The notes under the pieces are model-generated. The model saw only the letters and a list, made by a program, of their open reading frames with translations. It made no database searches and had not been told where the DNA came from. A stretch of 5,138 nucleotides of DNA, from assembly GCA_021811225.1 (NCBI GenBank), contig JAJZPJ010000191.1:1-5138 (forward strand), read 5' to 3'. This document shows positions 1 through 5,138 of this stretch, in pieces. The DNA is from Pseudomonadota bacterium (GTDB lineage: Bacteria > Pseudomonadota > Gammaproteobacteria > Burkholderiales > Rhodocyclaceae). The position numbers and the translations under genes are program-made. Each line of letters opens with the position of its first letter. The first letter of the stretch is position 1.

Positions 1-12
1 CCCGACTTTTGA

Positions 13-23
13 CGATAATATCG
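13..23. promoter_or_regulatory. AT-rich palindrome with possible -10 box upstream of potF
   Basis: CGATAATATCG is a perfect inverted repeat with 5-base arms around one central base, lying in the only AT-rich patch of the leader. It contains GATAAT (14-19), five of six matches to the sigma-70 -10 consensus. Its -35 box would fall left of the window, so the promoter cannot be judged. TTGACG (9-14) looks like a -35 box, but no -10 follows at 16-18 bases. A dimeric regulator could bind the palindrome and block or assist the promoter, but arms this short can arise by chance. This is a suggestion only. Confidence 0.27.
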
Positions 24-37
24 GGCTGATGTGAGCC

Positions 38-77
38 ACAAGCGACCCACAAGCCACCCAAAAGCCACCCACAAGCC
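38..77. repeat. 11-bp tandem repeat in the potF leader
   Basis: Three consecutive 11-base units start at 38, 49 and 60 (ACAAGCGACCC, ACAAGCCACCC, AAAAGCCACCC), followed by a partial fourth unit ACAAGCC at 71-77. AAGCCACCCA occurs exactly at 51-60 and 62-71, and CCCACAAGCC at 46-55 and 68-77. The array ends two bases before the potF ribosome binding site. All of 33-90 lacks T on the + strand, so the transcript leader would have no U there. The period is not a multiple of three and no reading frame uses it, so it is non-coding. The role is unknown: repeated protein sites on one DNA face, an unstructured translation-favouring leader, or slippage products. Confidence 0.8.
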
Positions 78-78
78 C

Positions 79-84
79 GGAGGA
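79..84 (+). promoter_or_regulatory. Ribosome binding site of potF
   Basis: GGAGGA lies five bases before the ATG at 90. It is a strong Shine-Dalgarno match and fixes the potF start. It directly follows the 11-bp repeat array. Confidence 0.85.
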
Positions 85-89
85 ACCCC

Positions 90-1217
90 ATGTCGGATAG
101 CACCTTGAAGCCGCATCGCCGTCTGCTGCGCTGCCTGTTCGCCGCACTCTGTCTGGCGGGCAGCGCTGCGCACGCGTTCGCTGCCGACGCCAAGGTTCTC
201 AACATCTACAACTGGTCGAACTACATCGGCGACGACACCATCGCGAATTTCGAGAAGGAGACCGGCATCAAGGTGCGCTACGACACCTTCGACGGCAACG
301 AGAACCTTCTCGCCAAGCTGATCGCGGGCAGGAGCGGCTACGACATCGTGGTGCCCTCCGCCAACTGGGCCAAGATCGAGATCGGTGGCGGCCTGTTCGC
401 CAAGCTCGACAAGAGCAAGATCAGCACTTACGGCAATCTCTCCCCGTATGTGATGAAGCAGTTGGCGACCCTCGATCCGGGCAACCAGTACCTCGTCCCG
501 TGGATGTGGGGCATCACCACGCTGGGCATCAACGTCGACAAGCTGAAGGCGGCGCTCGGCAATCTGCCGATGCCGGCCAACGACTGGGATCTGCTGTTCA
601 ATCCCGTGTATGCCAACAGGGCGAAGTCCTGCGGTATCTCGGTGCTCGACACCGGCGACGAGATCTTCCCGGCCGCGCTGCGCTATATCGGCAAGCCGCC
701 CTTCAGCAAGAACCCGGCGGACTACCAGGCGGCGGCCAAGATGCTGGCGAAGATCCGGCCGGACATCGCGCAGTTCTCCTCGTCGGGCTACATCAACGAT
801 CTGGCCAGCGGCTCGCTGTGCCTGGTGCTCGGCTGGAACGGCGACATCAGCATCGCCGCGCGCCGGGCGGAGCAGGCCAAGAACGGCAACCACATCAAGG
901 TGCTGCTGCCCAAGACCGGCGCCGTGCTGTTCTTCGACACCATGGCCATCCCGGTCGATGCCCCGCACCCGGAAAATGCCTACAAGTTCATCAGCTACAT
1001 CTACCGGCCCGAGGTCAATGCCGGGCTGGTGAACAAGGTCTTCTACGCCAATCCGGTGCCGGCCGCGATGAAATACATCCGGCCCGAGATCCGCGCCGAC
1101 AAGACGGTGTTCATGACGCCGCAGGAGCTGGCCCGGATGGTGCCGCCGGAAGCGGTGAGCAACGACATCCGGCGCATCCGCACCCGCCTCTACACGACCT
1201 TCAAGACCGGTCTCTGA
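90..1217 (+). CDS. potF: Periplasmic polyamine (putrescine-type) binding protein PotF
   Basis: This 375-residue extracytoplasmic binding protein delivers a polyamine to the PotGHI importer; E. coli PotF has about 370 residues. A signal peptide is clear: basic MSDSTLKPHRRLLR, a hydrophobic core at about 15-27, and an AHA (27-29) or AFA (29-31) signal peptidase I site. No lipobox cysteine is suitably placed, so it should be soluble in the periplasm. Family marks are NIYNW (38-42), FEKETGIKV (54-62), VVPSA (87-91), SCG (180-182), YINDLASG (234-241), GWNGD (248-252), FFD (281-283) and VFYAN (317-321). Aligned by eye with E. coli PotF, contact residues W42, S90, E191, W249, D252, F281, D283 and Y319 are kept, as is a cysteine pair (C181, C244) matching the disulfide reported there. 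Asparagine N44 replaces the contact aspartate, and N92, W93, T188 and P353 also differ, so putrescine as the ligand is probable but not certain. The start is set by GGAGGA at 79-84. Confidence 0.95.
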   Translation: MSDSTLKPHRRLLRCLFAALCLAGSAAHAFAADAKVLNIYNWSNYIGDDTIANFEKETGIKVRYDTFDGNENLLAKLIAGRSGYDIVVPSANWAKIEIGGGLFAKLDKSKISTYGNLSPYVMKQLATLDPGNQYLVPWMWGITTLGINVDKLKAALGNLPMPANDWDLLFNPVYANRAKSCGISVLDTGDEIFPAALRYIGKPPFSKNPADYQAAAKMLAKIRPDIAQFSSSGYINDLASGSLCLVLGWNGDISIAARRAEQAKNGNHIKVLLPKTGAVLFFDTMAIPVDAPHPENAYKFISYIYRPEVNAGLVNKVFYANPVPAAMKYIRPEIRADKTVFMTPQELARMVPPEAVSNDIRRIRTRLYTTFKTGL

Positions 1218-1219
1218 TC

Positions 1220-2374
1220 ATGCCGCAGACGAACCAGGCTTTGCTCGGGGAGGGCGAGGCTGCGCACCGGGACATCGCCGGCCGGACCGGGGACGGCAGC
1301 TTCGTCCGCATCGACCGTCTGACCAAGCGCTTCGACGAGGTCGCCGCGGTCGACGGCGTCTCCATCGACATCAGGAAGGGCGAGATCTTCGCGTTGCTCG
1401 GCTCGTCGGGCTGCGGCAAATCCACGCTGCTGCGGATGCTGGCGGGCTTCGAGACGCCGACGGCCGGCAGCATCCAGCTCGAGGGCGCGGAGATCTCCCC
1501 ACTGCCGCCCTACGAGCGGCCGATCAACATGATGTTCCAGTCCTACGCGCTGTTTCCCCACCTCACCGTGTTCGAGAACGTCGCCTTCGGTCTCAAGCGC
1601 GACCGGATGTCCAGGGACCGGATCGCCGAGACCGTCGAGGCGATGCTCAACATCGTGCAGTTGAAGCCCTACGCCAAGCGCAAGCCGCACCAGCTCTCCG
1701 GCGGCCAGCAGCAGCGCGTCGCGCTGGCGCGCTGTCTGGCCAAGCGGCCGAAGCTGCTGCTGCTCGACGAACCGCTGGGCGCCCTGGACCGCAAGCTGCG
1801 CGAGCAGACGCAGTTCGAGCTGCACAACATCATCAAGAAGGTCGGCGTCACCTGCGTGTTGGTGACCCACGACCAGGAGGAGGCCATCACCATGGCCGAC
1901 CGGATCGCGGTGATGAGCAACGGCCGCTTCCTCCAGGTCGGGCAGCCGCACGAGATCTACGAGACGCCGAACTGCCGCTTCGTCGCCGACTTCATCGGCA
2001 ACGTCAATCTGTTCGACGGCACGATCGAGGCGGTCGCGCCCGATCACTGCGTCGTGGCGACCAACGGCGGCAGGCTCACCGTCGGCCACGGCATCACCGG
2101 CGGCCCGGGCATGGCAGTCTCCGTCGCGCTGCGCCCGGAGAAGATCGAGCTGAGCCGCGAGCCGCCCGCGGATCGGGCCAGCAACTGCTTTTCCGGCAGG
2201 ATCGCGGACAGCGGCTATTTCGGCCGCTATTCGGTCTACCGCGTGACGCTGGCCGGCGGCATGAAGCTGCAGGTCGCGATCACCCACAGCGAGCGCAACG
2301 GCGATCTGTTCGTGAGCGGCGAGGAGGTCTATGCCACCTGTCAGCCGGAATCCCTGGTCGTGCTGGGCGCCTGA
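1220..2374 (+). CDS. potG: Polyamine ABC transporter ATP-binding subunit PotG
   Basis: The 384-residue cytoplasmic ATPase would work as a dimer powering PotH/PotI; E. coli PotG is about 377. The nucleotide-binding domain (about 28-260) is complete: Walker A GSSGCGKST (61-69), Q-loop Q107 in MMFQSY, signature LSGGQQQR (159-166), Walker B LLLLDEP (179-185) with catalytic E184, D-loop LGALD (186-190) and switch histidine H217 in THDQEEA. The C-terminal part (about 265-384) fits the TOBE-type regulatory domain, with VALRPEKIEL (302-311) and GRYSVYRVTL (335-344). Residues 1-27 form a poorly conserved extension, as in E. coli PotG. The frame stays open upstream inside potF, but homology starts only near residue 28 and ATG 1220 sits two bases after the potF stop, so this start is preferred. 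No convincing Shine-Dalgarno precedes it; translation probably depends on ribosomes finishing potF. PotA is the alternative family name, but gene order favours PotG. Confidence 0.95.
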   Translation: MPQTNQALLGEGEAAHRDIAGRTGDGSFVRIDRLTKRFDEVAAVDGVSIDIRKGEIFALLGSSGCGKSTLLRMLAGFETPTAGSIQLEGAEISPLPPYERPINMMFQSYALFPHLTVFENVAFGLKRDRMSRDRIAETVEAMLNIVQLKPYAKRKPHQLSGGQQQRVALARCLAKRPKLLLLDEPLGALDRKLREQTQFELHNIIKKVGVTCVLVTHDQEEAITMADRIAVMSNGRFLQVGQPHEIYETPNCRFVADFIGNVNLFDGTIEAVAPDHCVVATNGGRLTVGHGITGGPGMAVSVALRPEKIELSREPPADRASNCFSGRIADSGYFGRYSVYRVTLAGGMKLQVAITHSERNGDLFVSGEEVYATCQPESLVVLGA

Positions 2375-2376
2375 GG
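2373..2376 (+). promoter_or_regulatory. Ribosome binding site of potH
   Basis: GAGG overlaps the last two bases of the potG stop codon and stands five bases before the ATG at 2382. It supports that start over an earlier in-frame ATG at 2331, which lies inside potG and has no comparable site. Confidence 0.65.
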
Positions 2377-2381
2377 CGGAC

Positions 2382-3305
2382 ATGGACATCCCGAACAGCC
2401 TGCGGCGCAGCGCCCACGCACTCACCCACGACTGGGGCAGGCGCACCGTCATCGGCATTCCCTACCTGTTCCTGTTCGTGCTGTTTACCGTGCCCTTCCT
2501 GGTGGTGCTGAAGCTCAGCGTGTCCGAGACCGACGGCATCCGTTTCCTGGATCTGCTCAGCTACGCAGACGGCGTGGTCCATCTCAAGATCAAGCTGTCG
2601 AACTACCTCTTCCTCGGCAGCGATCCGCTCTACGTCGAGACCTACTGGTCGTCGATCAAGTTCGCCGGGATCAATACCCTCATCTGCCTGGCGATCGGCT
2701 ATCCCTTCGCCTACTTCATGGCGCGCTCGCCGGCCAATCGGCGGCCGGCGCTGCTGATGCTGGTGTCGCTGCCGTTCTGGACCTCCTACCTGCTGCGCGT
2801 CTATGCCTGGAAGGGCCTGCTCGACGACCAGGGGGTGTTCAACAACGTCCTGATCTGGCTGCACCTGATCCACCAGCCGATCAGGATGATGCACACGGCC
2901 TTCTCGATGACCATCGGCATGGTCTACGCCTACCTGCCGTTCATGATCCTGCCGCTCTACGCCAACCTGGTGAAGATGGATCTGCGCCTGCTCGAGGCGG
3001 CCCAGGATCTGGGCGCCACCCCGTGGCAGACCTTCTGGCTGGTGACCGTGCCGCTGTCGAAGAACGGCATCATCGCCGGCGCCATGCTGGTGTTCATTCC
3101 GAGCATGGGCGAGTACGTCATCCCCGAACTGCTCGGCGGCCCCAGCACCCTGATGATCGGCCGCGTGCTGTGGGACGAATTCTTCAGCAACAACGACTGG
3201 GCGATGGCCTCGGCCGTGGCGGTCTCCATGGTGATGCTGATCCTGGTACCGCTGGCGATCTTCTACCGTTACCGGGCCGATACCGGCGGCGTCAGAGGGG
3301 TATGA
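2382..3305 (+). CDS. potH: Polyamine ABC transporter permease PotH
   Basis: This 307-residue inner-membrane permease (E. coli PotH about 317) would pair with PotI to form the translocation path. A cytoplasmic N-terminus of about 22 residues precedes the first membrane segment (about 24-46). Further hydrophobic segments lie near 93-115, 123-143, 173-196, 227-246 and 275-296, giving six as usual for the family. A long periplasmic loop, about 47-90, follows the first segment. The coupling motif that docks on the ATPase is at 205-225, beginning EAAQDLGATPWQTF and ending VTVPL. Other family marks are LPFWTSYLLRVYAWK (130-144) and MGEYVIPELLGGP (242-254). It lies seven bases after potG and three before potI. 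The start at 2382 follows GAGG; an in-frame ATG 51 bases upstream would overlap potG and add residues without family similarity. Confidence 0.93.
   Translation: MDIPNSLRRSAHALTHDWGRRTVIGIPYLFLFVLFTVPFLVVLKLSVSETDGIRFLDLLSYADGVVHLKIKLSNYLFLGSDPLYVETYWSSIKFAGINTLICLAIGYPFAYFMARSPANRRPALLMLVSLPFWTSYLLRVYAWKGLLDDQGVFNNVLIWLHLIHQPIRMMHTAFSMTIGMVYAYLPFMILPLYANLVKMDLRLLEAAQDLGATPWQTFWLVTVPLSKNGIIAGAMLVFIPSMGEYVIPELLGGPSTLMIGRVLWDEFFSNNDWAMASAVAVSMVMLILVPLAIFYRYRADTGGVRGV
3295..3300 (+). promoter_or_regulatory. Ribosome binding site of potI
   Basis: GAGGGG lies inside the 3' end of potH, eight bases before the ATG at 3309. An ATG at 3302 is only one base away from it and its frame closes at TAG 3314-3316, so 3309 is the working start. 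Confidence 0.7.
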
Positions 3306-3308
3306 GCG

Positions 3309-4154
3309 ATGACTAGCCGCTTGGGCAAGGCCTGGCTGATCGCCGGCTACTTCTTCCTCTACCTGCCGATCGTGACCCTGATCGTGTATTCGTTCAACGA
3401 CTCGAAGATGGTCATGCTCTGGGGCGGCTTCACCTTCAAGTGGTACGGAGTCATCGCGCACGACACCGAGGTTCTGGACGCCTTCAAGTTGTCGCTCAGG
3501 ATAGCGCTCTTGAGCGCCACCGCCTCGGTGCTGCTGGGCACGCTCGCCGCCTTCGCCATGGTGCGCTACCAGGACTTCTGGGGCAAGACCGCGTTCTCGG
3601 CGCACATCAACGCGCCGCTGGTGGTGCCCGAGGTGATCACCGGACTGTCGCTGCTGTTGTTCTTCGTCACCTGCGAGCGCCTGTTCGGCTGGCCCGACCG
3701 CGGCGTCCTGACCATCTGGGCCGGCCACACCTCGGTGGGCATGGCCTACGCCGCGGTGGTCATCCAGTCGCGGCTGCTGGAGATGGACAAGTCGCTGGAG
3801 GAGGCGGCGATGGATCTGGGCTGCAAGCCCTTCCAGGTGTTCTATCTGGTCACCCTGCCGCTGATCGCGCAGTCGCTGCTGGCGGCGTGGCTCTTGACCT
3901 TCACCCTGTCGCTGGACGACGTGGTGTCCACCGCCTTCCTCTCCGGACCGGGCTCCACCACGCTGCCCATCGTCATCCTGTCGCGCGCCCGGCTGGGGCT
4001 GGATCCGACCGTCAATGCGATCGCCACGATCACCGTGGCGGTGGTCTCGGTCGCGGTGTTCGCCGGCAGCCTGTGGCTCTCCCGGCAGGAGACCCGGCGC
4101 GCGCAGGAACAGGCGGCGGCTTACCGCGAGGGCATGCAGCAAGTCGCCGCCTAA
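3309..4154 (+). CDS. potI: Polyamine ABC transporter permease PotI
   Basis: This 281-residue protein is the second membrane subunit and matches the length of E. coli PotI. Hydrophobic segments are at about 9-29, 62-85, 102-122, 135-153, 186-206 and 236-257. The ATPase-coupling motif is at 165-185, beginning EAAMDLGCKPFQVF and ending VTLPL. Family marks include YLPIVTLIVYSFNDS (18-32), VVPEVITGLSLLLFF (105-119), FTLSLDDVV (198-206) and SGPGSTTLPI (212-221). The last 24 residues are charged and helix-like (RQETRRAQEQ onward) and should be cytoplasmic. The gene begins three bases after the potH stop, so both permeases are probably made in step. No key segment is missing. PotC of the spermidine system is the related alternative; PotI is preferred from gene order and the sequence around residues 198-221. 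Confidence 0.93.
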   Translation: MTSRLGKAWLIAGYFFLYLPIVTLIVYSFNDSKMVMLWGGFTFKWYGVIAHDTEVLDAFKLSLRIALLSATASVLLGTLAAFAMVRYQDFWGKTAFSAHINAPLVVPEVITGLSLLLFFVTCERLFGWPDRGVLTIWAGHTSVGMAYAAVVIQSRLLEMDKSLEEAAMDLGCKPFQVFYLVTLPLIAQSLLAAWLLTFTLSLDDVVSTAFLSGPGSTTLPIVILSRARLGLDPTVNAIATITVAVVSVAVFAGSLWLSRQETRRAQEQAAAYREGMQQVAA

Positions 4155-4179
4155 GGCATTTTCTCCAGAGGAACCGTCC
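4155..4179 (+). promoter_or_regulatory. potI-gabD gap with gabD ribosome binding site
   Basis: The 25-base gap holds AGAGGA (4167-4172), seven bases before the gabD ATG. There is no hairpin with a T-run and no room for a full separate promoter, so gabD is most simply read on the transporter transcript. A promoter inside potI cannot be excluded. Confidence 0.7.
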
Positions 4180-5138
4180 ATGCTGAAAGACGCCAAGCTG
4201 TTTCGCCAGCAGTGCTACCTAGACGGCGCCTGGTGCGCCGCCGACGACGGTCGAAGCTTTCCCGTCACCGACCCGGCCAGCGGTCAGGTGCTGGGCTCGG
4301 TGCCGCTGATGGGCGCGGCCGAGACCCGTCGCGCCATCGAGGCGGCGCGCCTGGCGCAGCCCGCCTGGCGGGCCAGGACCGCGGGAGAGCGCGCGCGCAT
4401 CCTGCGCCGCTGGTTCGAGCTGATGCTCGAACACCAGGAGGATCTGGCGCTGCTGATGACCCGCGAGCAGGGCAAGCCGCTGGCCGAGTCGCGCGGCGAG
4501 ATCGCTTATGCCGCCTCCTTCATCGAGTGGTTCGCCGAGGAGGGCAAGCGCGTCTACGGCGACGTGATTCCGGCGGCCCAGGCCGACAAGCGCATCGTCG
4601 TGACCCGCGAGCCGATCGGCGTCTGCGCCGCCATCACGCCGTGGAACTTCCCCTCGGCGATGATCACCCGCAAGGCCGGACCGGCGCTGGCCGCGGGCTG
4701 CGCCATGGTGGTCAAGCCGGCCGAGCAGACGCCGTTCTCGGCGCTGGCGCTGGCCGAGCTGGCCGAGCGCGCCGGCGTCCCGCGCGGCGTGTTCTCGGTG
4801 CTGACCGGCGACGCCCCGACGATCGGCGGCGAGATGACCGCCAACCCGACCGTGAGGAAGCTCACCTTCACCGGCTCCACCGAGGTCGGCATCAAGCTGA
4901 TGGCGCAGTGCGCGCCGACGGTGAAGAAGCTGTCGCTGGAGCTGGGCGGCAACGCCCCGTTCATCGTCTTCGACGACGCCGACCTGGACGCCGCGGTCGA
5001 GGGCGCGATCATGTCCAAGTACCGCAACGCCGGCCAGACCTGCGTCTGCGCCAACCGCCTGCTGGTGCAGGACGGCGTCTATGACGCCTTCGCCGAGAAG
5101 CTGGGCCGCGCCGTGGCCAAACTCAAGGTCGGCAGCGG
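4180..5138 (+). CDS. gabD: Succinate-semialdehyde dehydrogenase GabD, 3' end beyond the window
   Basis: The frame is open from ATG 4180 to the right edge: 319 complete codons of an expected 480 or so. The enzyme oxidises succinate semialdehyde to succinate with NAD(P)+, the last step of GABA and putrescine breakdown, in the cytoplasm. Aldehyde dehydrogenase marks are TPWNFP (153-158, oxyanion N156), KPAEQTP (179-185), FTGSTEVG (230-237), LELGGNAP (253-260, general base E254) and GQTCVCANR (285-293, nucleophile C288). The second cysteine C290, two residues on, is typical of GabD/SSADH. LFRQQ (7-11), ASFIEWFAEEGKR (112-124) and VQDGVYDAFAEKL (296-308) closely match E. coli GabD and favour this family over betaine or other aldehyde dehydrogenases. 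E182 stands where E. coli GabD has serine, hinting at NAD+ use. The missing third should hold the rest of the catalytic and oligomerisation parts. AGAGGA at 4167-4172 supports the start. Confidence 0.95.
   Translation, partial: MLKDAKLFRQQCYLDGAWCAADDGRSFPVTDPASGQVLGSVPLMGAAETRRAIEAARLAQPAWRARTAGERARILRRWFELMLEHQEDLALLMTREQGKPLAESRGEIAYAASFIEWFAEEGKRVYGDVIPAAQADKRIVVTREPIGVCAAITPWNFPSAMITRKAGPALAAGCAMVVKPAEQTPFSALALAELAERAGVPRGVFSVLTGDAPTIGGEMTANPTVRKLTFTGSTEVGIKLMAQCAPTVKKLSLELGGNAPFIVFDDADLDAAVEGAIMSKYRNAGQTCVCANRLLVQDGVYDAFAEKLGRAVAKLKVGS

Noticed and set aside
1..25. CCCGA/TCGGG inverted repeat as a terminator or hairpin
   Set aside because: The arms are only five bases with a 15-base loop and no trailing T-run. 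It also overlaps the more compact palindrome at 13-23, so both cannot form.
9..37. TTGACG at 9-14 as the -35 of a potF promoter
   Set aside because: At 17 bases downstream the sequence is TGAGCC, which does not resemble a -10 box.
500..1219. Long N-terminal extension of PotG reaching back into potF
   Set aside because: The frame is open only because of GC-rich codon bias. The encoded residues are Gly/Arg/Gln-rich with no similarity to ATPases, while potF in the other frame is well conserved.
1190..2458. 422-codon open frame on the - strand opposite potG
   Set aside because: It is a low-complexity shadow of the complete, motif-bearing potG frame, without a recognisable domain.
2280..4196. 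638-codon open frame on the - strand opposite potH and potI
   Set aside because: It is rich in His, Arg, Gln, Gly and Asp with no recognisable domain, as expected when GC-rich membrane-protein codons are read antisense. The + strand genes have clear family motifs throughout.
4212..5084. 290-codon + strand frame overlapping gabD
   Set aside because: It is arginine-rich shadow translation. The frame from 4180 carries all the aldehyde dehydrogenase motifs and runs to the window end.

Overview
The window holds one compact, GC-rich operon segment, all on the + strand: a complete polyamine ABC importer (potF-potG-potH-potI order) followed by the first two thirds of a GabD-type succinate-semialdehyde dehydrogenase gene that runs off the right edge. 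GC-rich codon use, Shine-Dalgarno sites of GGAGG/GAGG type, and close similarity to the Escherichia coli PotFGHI and GabD proteins as I remember them point to a proteobacterium. A beta- or gammaproteobacterium is my best guess, but nothing in the window fixes the genus.

Layout. Bases 1-89 are a short non-coding leader. It has an AT-rich palindrome with a possible -10 box (13-23), an 11-bp tandem repeat (38-77) inside a stretch without any T (33-90), and a strong ribosome binding site. potF (90-1217) encodes the periplasmic binding protein. potG (1220-2374) encodes the ATPase. potH (2382-3305) and potI (3309-4154) encode the two permeases. gabD starts at 4180 after a 25-base gap and is still open at 5138. 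The gaps between the transporter genes are 2, 7 and 3 bases, so the genes are almost certainly cotranscribed. No terminator, RNA gene, mobile element or CRISPR is visible, and no gene-free stretch exceeds 300 bases.

How they work together. PotF would capture a polyamine in the periplasm. PotH and PotI form the membrane channel and PotG drives it with ATP. Putrescine is catabolised through GABA to succinate semialdehyde, which GabD oxidises to succinate, so the cluster joins uptake to the last catabolic step. The steps between (putrescine to GABA, then GABA transamination) are not encoded here and may lie outside the window.

The system is a recognised one; I see no undescribed machinery. The points worth a second look are local: a PotF ligand pocket that differs from E. 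coli PotF at several substrate-contacting positions, a GabD coenzyme-site residue that suggests NAD+ rather than NADP+ use, and the repeated T-free leader.
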